In this document: positions 26,384 through 34,370 of the stretch, one piece after another | Position numbering within the stretch: position 1 is the stretch's first letter | Layout: each line of letters starts with the position of its first letter | Source of the DNA: Caulobacteraceae bacterium | GTDB lineage: Bacteria; Pseudomonadota; Alphaproteobacteria; Caulobacterales; Caulobacteraceae | Direction: 5' to 3' | Length of the DNA stretch: 64,000 bases | Assembly: GCA_947475875.1 (NCBI GenBank) | Contig: CANJME010000005.1 | Span: 1 to 64,000, forward strand | Translations under genes and position numbers: made by a program | Notes under the pieces: generated by a model | The model's database searches: none | What the model was told of the DNA's origin: nothing | What the model saw: only the letters and a program-made list of their open reading frames with translations

Positions 26384-28429
26384 ATGTCCAACACCCGCAA
26401 ATTCGTGCGTTTCGCTTTCGCCGGCGCCACCATGGCGCTGCTGGCCGGATCGGCTGGCCTGTCGGCGACGACAACGCAGCGCGTGGATGATTTCCAGCTG
26501 GCCGACCAGAACTTCCTGGGTCGTCATCTCTATAAAATGAGTGACGCCAAGGCGATCGTGCTCATCAGCTATCAGGCGGGCGATGCGACCATCGCCAAGG
26601 ATGCCGCGTCTTATAAAGCGCTGAAAGACGCTTATGCCTCCAGGGGCGTCGAATTCCTGATGGTCGATTCCAAAGCGGGTGAAACACGGGCGACCGTTGC
26701 GGCCGACACGGCTGTCTCTGGCCTCGGTATCCCGATCCTGTTCGACTACAATCAGATTGTCGGCGAGGGTCTCGACCTGACCCGCGCGGCCGAGGTCATC
26801 GTCGTCAATCCGAGGGACTGGACCGTGGCCTTCCGCGGCCCGGTGGGCAACGCCTCGACGAAGCGGGCGCTCGACAGCCTGGTGGCCGGTCAGGCCGTAA
26901 AGCTGCCGGCCGCGGCGCCCAAGGGCGGCCTGATCGCCCTGCCTCTCAAGGCCGCGGTGACCAAGCGCACCGAGGTCACCTATGTGAAGGACATCGCCCC
27001 CATCGTGCAGGCCAAGTGCGTCGCCTGCCACCAGCCCGGCGGCATCGGGCCGATGACGCTGACCAACTACGACCAGATCCGCGGCCATGCCCCGATGATC
27101 CGCGAAGTCATCCGCACCCAGCGCATGCCGCCATACCTGGCTGACGCCACCGTGGGTCACTTCACCGACGACGACCGCCTCTCGGGCGATCAGATCAAGA
27201 CCCTGGTCCACTGGATCGAGGACGGCGCCAAGCGAGGGACCGGCGATGACCCGCTGGCCAGGATCACCTTCCAGGCGCCCGAGTGGCCTCTGGGCCGCAA
27301 GCCCGACATCATCGTGGACCTGCCGGAACAGAAGGTTCCGGCGACGGGCCGCTTGCCCTACACCACCCCGGTGGTGCCGGCGGTAATGACCGAGGGCCGC
27401 TGGATGCAGGCCACCGCCTTCCGCATCAGCGACCGCCAGGTCGTCCACCACATCCTGACCAGCATTGTCCCCGGTGCGCCTCAGCCCGGATCGGCCGCGC
27501 CGGGTAACGCCAACGCCGGGGTCTCCATCGGCGGCTACGGCCCCGGGCGCCTCGCCAACACCACGCCCAAAGACATGGGCGTGTGGATCCCGCCCTCGGG
27601 CGGCGTCTCGTTCCAGAACCACTACACGCCCTACGGCAAGGAAACGACGGAACGCACCCAGATGGGCATCTACTTCTATCCCAAGGGGCAGGAGCCGCTC
27701 TATCCGATGCGCACCTTCGGCATCTTCGATTTCGGCATCACCATCCCGGCCGGCGCCGAGTGGCACCCGGAAAGCGCCTATATCGATATTCCCAAGGACG
27801 CCTGGATCTACGGCATCACCCCGCACGCCCACCATCGCGGGTCTTCGGCCCAGGTCGCCATTCGCTATCCGGACGGCCATGAGGAAATGCTGCTCTCCCT
27901 GCCCCACTATGATTTCAATTGGCAGTACGAGTTCTATCTGGCCGAGCCTCTGAAAGCCCCTGCGGGCTCGAAGATCATCACCCGCTGGACCTACGACAAC
28001 TCGAGCCGCAACAAGGACAATCCCGATCCGACCCGGGAAGTCGTCTGGGGCGAGCAGTCGGACGAGGAAATGTTGGCCATGTACCTGCACTATCGATGGG
28101 ACGGCGAGACGACCAAGTCGCTGCATGACGACTATGACCGGCTGCTGTCGGCCGGCCAGCTGATGGGCGTGCTGGACGACAATATCGACGGCAAGCTGCA
28201 GGTTTCAGAACTGCGGGGTCGAACGGCTGCGGCTCTGAAGACCAACTTCGCCATGCTCGACCGCAACGGCGACGGCTCTCTCGATCCGACCGAAATGGCC
28301 GCCACCGGTGGACGCGGCGGCGCCACGCCGGCGCGCGCAGCCTCGGCGGCTCCGGCCACCGGCGCGGCGGGTCGTGGAGCGGCTCCTTCCGGCGCCAATG
28401 CGAGCAGCGTGACGCCGCGAACTAACTAG
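26384..28429 (+). CDS. RCM3: redoxin-like/cytochrome c/copper monooxygenase-like protein
   Basis: 681 residues from ATG 26384, with GGAG eight bases upstream; the frame is open for another 30 codons but the signal peptide begins here. Haem site C212-x-x-C-H216; putative copper ligands H355-H356, H413, H481-x-H483 and M563. The redoxin cysteines are replaced as in RCM2 (D67 in QAGDATI; GG for GC). Both EF-hands are canonical (DDNIDGKLQVSE and DRNGDGSLDPTE), followed by an Ala/Gly tail. It is followed by the PQQ dehydrogenase and RCM4 in the same direction, spaced by 90 and about 130 bases. Confidence 0.8.
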   Translation: MSNTRKFVRFAFAGATMALLAGSAGLSATTTQRVDDFQLADQNFLGRHLYKMSDAKAIVLISYQAGDATIAKDAASYKALKDAYASRGVEFLMVDSKAGETRATVAADTAVSGLGIPILFDYNQIVGEGLDLTRAAEVIVVNPRDWTVAFRGPVGNASTKRALDSLVAGQAVKLPAAAPKGGLIALPLKAAVTKRTEVTYVKDIAPIVQAKCVACHQPGGIGPMTLTNYDQIRGHAPMIREVIRTQRMPPYLADATVGHFTDDDRLSGDQIKTLVHWIEDGAKRGTGDDPLARITFQAPEWPLGRKPDIIVDLPEQKVPATGRLPYTTPVVPAVMTEGRWMQATAFRISDRQVVHHILTSIVPGAPQPGSAAPGNANAGVSIGGYGPGRLANTTPKDMGVWIPPSGGVSFQNHYTPYGKETTERTQMGIYFYPKGQEPLYPMRTFGIFDFGITIPAGAEWHPESAYIDIPKDAWIYGITPHAHHRGSSAQVAIRYPDGHEEMLLSLPHYDFNWQYEFYLAEPLKAPAGSKIITRWTYDNSSRNKDNPDPTREVVWGEQSDEEMLAMYLHYRWDGETTKSLHDDYDRLLSAGQLMGVLDDNIDGKLQVSELRGRTAAALKTNFAMLDRNGDGSLDPTEMAATGGRGGATPARAASAAPATGAAGRGAAPSGANASSVTPRTN

Positions 28430-28519
28430 CCGGCGCCAGTCGACAAGCGCCCGGCGAGGCGTAAGCTGATCCTCAAAAGCGCGGGACGCATCGAAGCGTT
28501 TCGCTGGGGAGGGTGATCG

Positions 28520-30595
28520 ATGAAGTTTCGCACCGGAGCGATCGCGGGGCTCGCCGCCCTTGTCTTGGCCGCGAGCGCAGCTGGAATTTCCTGGTCCCAG
28601 CAAGGCGCGCCAGCCGTCCCCTCCGGCGCCGCGGTCTTCGACGCCCGCTGCAAGCGCTGTCACGAACCGGCGATCACCCGAGCGCCCAACCTCGAACAGC
28701 TGCGTGCGCGCACCAACCAGGACATCATTGATGCGCTGACGCGGGGGGTCATGCAGCCTCAGGCCGTCGGCATGACCCCGGCCGAGATGAGCGCTGTCGC
28801 CACGTTTCTGACCGGTCAGGCCGCTCCGACGCCCGGGCGCGGTGGCGCGGCGGCGGGCCGCGGACCGGCCGCCCCTCCGGCCCCACCTGTCACCTACGAT
28901 CCGGCGCCCGCTTCTGTGACGACCAGCCTGCTCGGTAGGCTGCGCTCGGTCTCGCGGGCGATGCTGCATCGGCCCGCACCCGGCGACTGGCTGCGTTGGG
29001 GACGAACCGATGACGGACAGGGCTTCAGCCCCCTCACCCAGATCAATCGCAGCAATGTCGCCAGTCTCCATCAGGCCTGGCGCACACCCCTGCAGCCCGG
29101 CCCCAGCATGCCGACCCCTATCGTCCACGACGGGGTGATGTTCCTGCAGACCAACCCGGACACCGTACTGGCGCTCGACGCCACGACAGGCAAGCTCCTG
29201 TGGCGCCAGACCTATGCGCCGGTCGGTCCTTCCAGCCAGAAGATGGGCATCGCGCTCGCGGGAGACCGGGTGTTCGTCCCGACCTCGGATATCCATGTGA
29301 TCGCGCTCGACGCCAAAACGGGTCAGAAGACCTGGGATCACACCATCGAGCTCAGCGCGCCGGCCACCGATCGCACCCAGTTCCAGCTGCGCAGCGCACC
29401 GATCGTCGTCGGCGACAAGGTCATTCAAGGCGTCACCGGCAGCGGCGCGCCGGGCGGCGGTTTCATCGTCGCGCTGGATATCAATACCGGCCGCGAAGTC
29501 TGGCGCTTCCACACTATTCCCCGCCCGGGTCAGCCGGGTGACAACAGCTGGAACGGGCTTTCCCTGGAAAAGCGCAGCGGCGCCTCGGTGTGGGACCAGG
29601 GCACTTACGATCCGGCGCTCAATCTGGTCTATTTCGGCGTCGGCCAGACCTACGACACCGCGCCCCTCAACCGACCCTCGGGCGCGGCGGGTACGAACCA
29701 GGACTCGCTCTACACCGACTCCACCCTGGCGCTGGATCCGGACACCGGCGAACTCAAGTGGCACTACCAGCATCTCAAGAACGATCAGTGGGACCTCGAC
29801 TGGGTGTTCGAACGCCAACTGGTGACCATGAAGGTCGCCGGCAAGACCCGCCGGGTCGTCACCACAATCGGCAAGATGGGCATTCTCGACGCCCTCGACG
29901 CCAAGACCGGCGAGTACCTGTTCTCGATCGATGCAGGCACGCAGAACGTCATCACCGGGATCGACCCAAAGACAGGGGCCAAGACGACCGATCCCCAGAA
30001 GTGGCCCGACCCGTCACGAACCTCCCTGATTTGTCCGGGCGTCTCGGGCGCCCGCGCCTGGCCGACCACCTCGTTCAGCCCGCAGACGGGCCTCGTCTAT
30101 GTGCCGATCACCGAATGGTGCTTGACCTTCAGCGCTCAGGGCTCGCGGCTGCTCTCGGCGCCCGGCGCACAGTTCGCCGCCGCCGACCACCCCGATGCGG
30201 CGAAAGACGGCATGATGGGCCGGGTTACGGCCATGGACCTCAGTGGACGCAAATTGGGCTGGAGCCACGACGTGCCGGCGCCGGTATCGACCTCGGTCAT
30301 GGCGACGGCCGGGGGCGTGGTCTTCGCCGGCGATCTCGATCCGGCGCTCAAGGCCTTCGACGACCGCGACGGCAAACTGCTGTGGACCGCCCAACTCGAT
30401 GCCTTCCCCAGCTGCAACCTGATTACCTACAGCGTCGGGAAGACCCAGTACGTGGCCGTGGTCATTGGCATGACCAACAATCAGATCGGCGATCTGTCGC
30501 GGCGCTATCAAGCCTTCCAGCGTGCGCGAACCGTGACGCCAACCAGACAGACCGGAGCGCCGGCCATCGTGGTGTTTGCTTTGTCAGGCCGTTAA
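28520..30595 (+). CDS. Secreted PQQ-type dehydrogenase with N-terminal cytochrome c domain
   Basis: 691 residues from ATG 28520 behind a strong GGGGAGGG site. Signal peptide (about 1-27), then a small cytochrome c domain (C44-x-x-C-H, motif CKRCH) and a Gly/Ala/Pro linker, then an eight-blade quinoprotein propeller (about 150-690). Blade repeats such as LALDATTGKLLW and IALDAKTGQKTW, plus SVWDQGTYDPALNLVYFG and KNDQWDLDW, support the family. Such enzymes oxidise alcohols in the periplasm and give electrons to cytochrome c. In known quinohaemoproteins the cytochrome is usually C-terminal, so this order is less usual. I do not see the vicinal Cys-Cys seen in many alcohol dehydrogenases. Between RCM3 and RCM4, likely one transcript. 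Confidence 0.85.
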   Translation: MKFRTGAIAGLAALVLAASAAGISWSQQGAPAVPSGAAVFDARCKRCHEPAITRAPNLEQLRARTNQDIIDALTRGVMQPQAVGMTPAEMSAVATFLTGQAAPTPGRGGAAAGRGPAAPPAPPVTYDPAPASVTTSLLGRLRSVSRAMLHRPAPGDWLRWGRTDDGQGFSPLTQINRSNVASLHQAWRTPLQPGPSMPTPIVHDGVMFLQTNPDTVLALDATTGKLLWRQTYAPVGPSSQKMGIALAGDRVFVPTSDIHVIALDAKTGQKTWDHTIELSAPATDRTQFQLRSAPIVVGDKVIQGVTGSGAPGGGFIVALDINTGREVWRFHTIPRPGQPGDNSWNGLSLEKRSGASVWDQGTYDPALNLVYFGVGQTYDTAPLNRPSGAAGTNQDSLYTDSTLALDPDTGELKWHYQHLKNDQWDLDWVFERQLVTMKVAGKTRRVVTTIGKMGILDALDAKTGEYLFSIDAGTQNVITGIDPKTGAKTTDPQKWPDPSRTSLICPGVSGARAWPTTSFSPQTGLVYVPITEWCLTFSAQGSRLLSAPGAQFAAADHPDAAKDGMMGRVTAMDLSGRKLGWSHDVPAPVSTSVMATAGGVVFAGDLDPALKAFDDRDGKLLWTAQLDAFPSCNLITYSVGKTQYVAVVIGMTNNQIGDLSRRYQAFQRARTVTPTRQTGAPAIVVFALSGR

Positions 30596-30724
30596 TTCCC
30601 TATCGGCGGTAGGTGCAAGCGTCTGCAAGTTCTCGCCTTTTCAGAGAATGTGAAGTAGCCTTTCAGCAACAGAAACGAGCGATCGTAGACTTAGGTAAGG
30701 CGATCGCCATGCGGGAGCGAAGTG

Positions 30725-32749
30725 ATGTCGGCATCCTCGAAGGTAGCGCGATTCATGGTTGCAGGAGCGGCCCTGGCACTTCTGGCCGGATCGGTCGGGC
30801 ACGGCGCGGCGACGCCGCAGCGGGTGGATGACTTCCAGCTGCCGGATCAGAATTACGTCGCCTATCGCCTGCACAAGAGCTTCGACGCCAAGGCCATCGT
30901 GCTGATGAGCTACCAGGCAGGCGATGCGACCTTCAAGGCCGATGCGCCGGCCTACAGGGCTCTCCGGGACGCCTACGCATCCAGAGGCGTCGAATTCAGG
31001 ATCATCGATTCCAAGCTGGGCGAAACCCGAGAGGCGGTCGCGGCCGACACCGTGGCTTCCAGCCTCGGCATGCCGATCCTGTTCGACTACGAACAGTTGG
31101 TCGGCGAGGGCCTGGACCTGACCCGCGCGGCCGAGGTCATTATCGTCAACCCCAAAGACTGGACCGTCGCCTTCCGAGGGCCCGTCGGCCACGCCTCGAC
31201 GAAGCGGGCGCTCGACGCCCTGGTGGACGGCAAGTCCATCGCCCTGCCCGCCCAGGCGCCCAGGGGCGGCGCGATTGTCTTCCCGATGAGGGCAATGGCG
31301 ACGACAAAGGCGACCGAGATTTCCTACGCCCGGGACATCGCGCCGATCGTTCAGGAAAAGTGCGTCACCTGCCACCAGTCCGGCGGCCTGGGTCCAATGG
31401 CCCTGACCAGCTATGAAAAGATCAAGGGCACAGCGCCGATGATCCGCGAGGTACTGCGCACCCACCGCATGCCGCCGTTCCAGCCCGATCCCACGGTCGG
31501 TCACTGGGCGCCGAACGAGGGCCTGTCCTCCGAACAGCTCAAGACTATGGTTCACTGGATCGAAGCGGGCGCCCCGCGCGGGACTGGCGATGATCCGCTC
31601 GCCAAGGTGACCTTCACGGTTCCGGCCTGGCCGGTGGCAGGCACGCCCGATGTGGTGCTGTCGATTCCCGAGGTGAAGGTCCCCGCCACCGGCGTCATGG
31701 CCTATCAGAACCCCGTGGTCGCCACGAATCTGACCGAAGGCCGCTGGATGCGCGCCTCGGCCTTCCAAGTCAGCGACCGGGCCGCTCTGCACCACGTCAC
31801 CACCGTGGTCCGCGCGCCCAATGACTCAGGCGCGATGATGTCGCTGGAATCGGGCTCGTCCTCGATCGGCGGCCAGGGCCCTGGCCGGGTGATCAATCTG
31901 GTGCCCAAGGACATGGGCGTGTGGGTGCCGGCGGGGTCCGTCGTAGCCTTCTCGACGCACTATACGCCCTACGGCCGCGAGACGACCGAGAAGACCAATA
32001 TGGGTCTCTACTTCTATCCCAAGGGCGAGACGCCGAAGTATCCGATGCGCACCTACGGCATCTACGACATGGGCATCTCGATCCCGGCCGGCGTCGAATA
32101 CCACCCGGAAGTCGCCTATACCGACATCCCCAAGGACATGCTGCTCTACGGAATCACGCCCCACGCCCACATGCGCGGCGGCTCGACCCAGGTGTCGATC
32201 AAATACCCCGACGGCCACGAGCAGATGATCCTGGCCGTGCCGCACTACAATTTCGAATGGCAGTGCGAGTTCTATCTCGAACAGCCGATCATGGTGCCGG
32301 CCGGCTCGCGCATCATCAACCGCTGGACCTATGACAACACCGTCCGCAACACCGGCAATCCGGCGCCGGACAAGACCATCACCTTCGGCGAACAGTCCTG
32401 GGAAGAGATGCTGGTCTTCTTCCTGCACTATCGCTGGGTCGGCGAGACGACGGTCGCCCTGCGTGACGACTATGATCGCCTGATGTCGGCCGGCCAGACC
32501 ATGGGCGCACTGGACGACAACCAGGACGGCAAGCTGCAGGTGGCAGAGCTGCGCGGCACGCAAGCTGCCCGCTACCGCACCAATGTCGCCACGCTCGACC
32601 TGAACAAGGACGGCGCGCTCGACATGGCGGAACTGGCCGCGGCCGGAAGCGGCCGGGCGCCCGCCGCCGGACGGGGTCAAGCCTCCACAGGCGCCGCTCC
32701 CGCGCCGGCGGCGATTGCTACGCCAAGGCCTGTCGCCGCGCGCCAATAG
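30725..32749 (+). CDS. RCM4: redoxin-like/cytochrome c/copper monooxygenase-like protein
   Basis: 674 residues from ATG 30725; GGGAG lies seven bases upstream, and a GTG one codon earlier is possible. Haem site C213-x-x-C-H217; putative copper ligands H356-H357, H412, H480-x-H482 and M562. Redoxin cysteines replaced (D67; GG). EF-hands DDNQDGKLQVAE and DLNKDGALDMAE are complete. Sequence is nearest RCM2 in the cytochrome (VGHWAP) and copper (LLYGITPHAHMRGGSTQ) regions and nearest RCM3 in the redoxin region. The next 265 bases to the tRNA show no gene. Confidence 0.8.
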   Translation: MSASSKVARFMVAGAALALLAGSVGHGAATPQRVDDFQLPDQNYVAYRLHKSFDAKAIVLMSYQAGDATFKADAPAYRALRDAYASRGVEFRIIDSKLGETREAVAADTVASSLGMPILFDYEQLVGEGLDLTRAAEVIIVNPKDWTVAFRGPVGHASTKRALDALVDGKSIALPAQAPRGGAIVFPMRAMATTKATEISYARDIAPIVQEKCVTCHQSGGLGPMALTSYEKIKGTAPMIREVLRTHRMPPFQPDPTVGHWAPNEGLSSEQLKTMVHWIEAGAPRGTGDDPLAKVTFTVPAWPVAGTPDVVLSIPEVKVPATGVMAYQNPVVATNLTEGRWMRASAFQVSDRAALHHVTTVVRAPNDSGAMMSLESGSSSIGGQGPGRVINLVPKDMGVWVPAGSVVAFSTHYTPYGRETTEKTNMGLYFYPKGETPKYPMRTYGIYDMGISIPAGVEYHPEVAYTDIPKDMLLYGITPHAHMRGGSTQVSIKYPDGHEQMILAVPHYNFEWQCEFYLEQPIMVPAGSRIINRWTYDNTVRNTGNPAPDKTITFGEQSWEEMLVFFLHYRWVGETTVALRDDYDRLMSAGQTMGALDDNQDGKLQVAELRGTQAARYRTNVATLDLNKDGALDMAELAAAGSGRAPAAGRGQASTGAAPAPAAIATPRPVAARQ

Positions 32750-33014
32750 ACTGAGCCGGGGGCGGTTGCGACCGCCGCCTCGCCAATAGCGATCAGTCTT
32801 TGCTGAGAGGGGGTTGCGCTGGCCCGACCCCCTGCCAGCAGCGCGCTTGAGCGCCGGCGAGACCGGGGACGGATGCGGGAGAGACGGCCAGGAGAGCGAT
32901 CCAGCGCAGGAGACAAGCTCTACCATCCCGCGGTTCAGGAATGATGCAGAGACGATGAAATCCTGGCCGCACTAGCCGGAAACCCGGCGATCCCATATTG
33001 GTCTGCGCGAACCT

Positions 33015-33099
33015 GCGGATGTGGCGGAACTGGTAGACGCACTGGATTTAGGTTCCAGCGCCGTGAGGCGTGGAGGTTCGAGTCCTCTCATCCGCACCA
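33015..33099 (+). tRNA. tRNA-Leu (anticodon UAG)
   Basis: Acceptor stem GCGGATG/CATCCGC with discriminator A and encoded CCA. The anticodon stem CTGGA/TCCAG encloses TTTAGGT, giving anticodon TAG. The long variable arm and GGTTCGAGTCC T-arm fit a class II leucine tRNA, 85 nt with CCA. Confidence 0.97.
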
Positions 33100-33154
33100 C
33101 GCTTCGCTCGCAGCGCGGGTCTCACGTGGCAGGCCACCCTTGCTGTGAGGGCGC

Positions 33155-33280
33155 ATGGACGACGACGCGACCAGACTGGATGTCCTGACCGACCGGTTCT
33201 CACTCAAGGTCGCGGGCGAGGCGCGGGCGGCGCTGGCCAGGATGCGGGCGCTGGTCGACCACGCGCTGGATCAGAAAGGG
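33155..33280 (+). pseudogene. Orphan gene fragment joined to a reversed remnant
   Basis: The first 42 codons from ATG 33155 have the strong G/C third-position bias of real genes (for example VAGEARAALARMRALVDHAL) but I do not recognise the protein. Beyond about 33280 this frame loses the bias, and the opposite strand becomes coding instead. It looks like the 5' end of a gene cut off at a rearrangement joint. The open frame itself runs to 33409. Confidence 0.35.
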
Positions 33281-33284
33281 CGCT

Positions 33285-33502
33285 CGCTCGATTTCCAACC
33301 CGGGGTCGTGGAACGGTACGAGGTTGTTCAGGTACATCGCCCCGATATCGAGCACGCGGGTCGAATTGCCGATATCCGGCGCCAGCGAACAATAGCGCTT
33401 GGAAAATAGCGCCCGCAGCATCACCTCGCTGGGATGGTGCCGCACCAGCCTGGGGGCGAGGCCCAGGTTGCCAGCGTTCCAGGACTTGCCCTTCTCACTC
33501 AT
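33285..33502 (-). pseudogene. Truncated SAM-dependent methyltransferase
   Basis: From ATG 33502, residues 1-72 read as the start of a class I SAM methyltransferase: RVLDIGAMYLNNLVPFHD is motif I and its following helix. After LEIERAPF (about base 33285) the frame continues only as antisense of the neighbouring fragment and stops at 33200, so the remaining fold is absent. Ends nine bases ahead of the LysE gene region on the same strand. Confidence 0.5.
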
Positions 33503-33511
33503 GGGGTCGGT

Positions 33512-34141
33512 CTAGCCCGATTCCGCGCCGCTGAGGTGCGCGAGGTGCTCCAGCGCCGGCGGGATCAGCGACAGGGCCAGCAGCAGGGCCATGAGGACGT
33601 TGAAGATCCGCAGGAGGCGGGGCTTGTCCAGCAACTGGCGGACACCGAGGCCGCCGGCCGTCCAGAGCACGACGGCCGGAATGGTCGTGGCGATCGACAG
33701 GCCGACAAGCAGCGCCAGGTCGGAATAGGAGGCGTTGCGCGGGGCAAAGGTTCCGACCGTTCCGATGGCGCCGGTCCAGGCCTTGGGATTGATCCACTGA
33801 AACGCGGCGGCCTGCAGGAACGAAAACGGTGAGGATCGAGTAGCCGCGCCGCCCAGGCCGGCGGCGGTGGCGATCTTCCAGGCGAGGTAGAGCAGGTACA
33901 GCGTGCCCAGCGCCCAAATGATGTCCTCCAGCACCGGCGCCACCTGGAAGAGCAAGCCGAGCCCCAGGCCAACGCTCAGGACCAGAAATCCGTAGCCGAT
34001 CGAGACGCCCATCATGTGCGGGATTGTCCGCCGCACCCCGAAGTTGGCGCCGGACGCCAGCAGCATGGCGTTGTTCGGCCCCGGTGTGATCGCGCTGGCG
34101 AGCGAGAACTGGATAAAGGCGAGGATGTGTCCCGGGGTCAT
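33512..34141 (-). CDS. LysE/RhtB-family amino-acid exporter
   Basis: 209 residues with five or six membrane segments. The family signature near the N-terminus, SAITPGPNNAMLLASGANFG, is intact, as is FQWINPKAWTGAIGTVGTF in the second half. Family members export amino acids or similar small molecules; substrate not predictable. A terminator (34161-34189) just upstream on the same strand suggests it has its own promoter in the short gap. Confidence 0.93.
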   Translation of the reverse strand: MTPGHILAFIQFSLASAITPGPNNAMLLASGANFGVRRTIPHMMGVSIGYGFLVLSVGLGLGLLFQVAPVLEDIIWALGTLYLLYLAWKIATAAGLGGAATRSSPFSFLQAAAFQWINPKAWTGAIGTVGTFAPRNASYSDLALLVGLSIATTIPAVVLWTAGGLGVRQLLDKPRLLRIFNVLMALLLALSLIPPALEHLAHLSGAESG

Positions 34142-34160
34142 CCCTTAAGTTCAGAGCATG

Positions 34161-34189
34161 AAAAACCCCTCGCCGGAACCCGGGAGGGG
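34161..34189 (-). terminator. Intrinsic terminator of the small membrane-peptide gene
   Basis: On the minus strand a stem formed by CCCCTC (66-71 of the 34100s) and GAGGGG (84-89) is followed by TTTTT (34165-34161). It lies 27 bases after the stop codon of the 38-residue gene on the same strand. Confidence 0.75.
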
Positions 34190-34216
34190 CGTGAACCTTG
34201 GCCGTGGACGAGGCGC

Positions 34217-34333
34217 TTAGCGGCGGTAGCGCGAGCGAACCTTGACCGGAGCGAGCTTGGCTTCGCGGACCGTCTTATAGACGACAGCGGCAGTGGCGAC
34301 GGCGAGCACAATGGCGGCGGCGACGATGATCAT
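34217..34333 (-). CDS. 38-residue single-span membrane peptide
   Basis: ATG at 34333, stop at 34217-34219. The first 18 residues form one hydrophobic segment (IIVAAAIVLAVATAAVVY) and the rest is basic (KTVREAKL..VRSRYRR), so it should insert in the inner membrane with a positive cytoplasmic tail. Third codon positions are nearly all G or C, as in the neighbouring genes, and an intrinsic terminator follows immediately; both support a real gene. No clear ribosome site was found. Not recognised as any named family. Confidence 0.55.
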   Translation of the reverse strand: MIIVAAAIVLAVATAAVVYKTVREAKLAPVKVRSRYRR

Positions 34334-34370
34334 GAACAAAAACCTAATGCATATAGCGCTGATTTGCAAC

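Noticed and set aside
17502-32749. RCM paralogues as an assembly duplication
   Set aside because: The copies differ throughout at protein and DNA level and have different neighbours, so they are real, diverged paralogues.
32750-33014. Short minus-strand frames in the gap after RCM4
   Set aside because: No ribosome site, no domain, and no codon bias; the gap appears non-coding.
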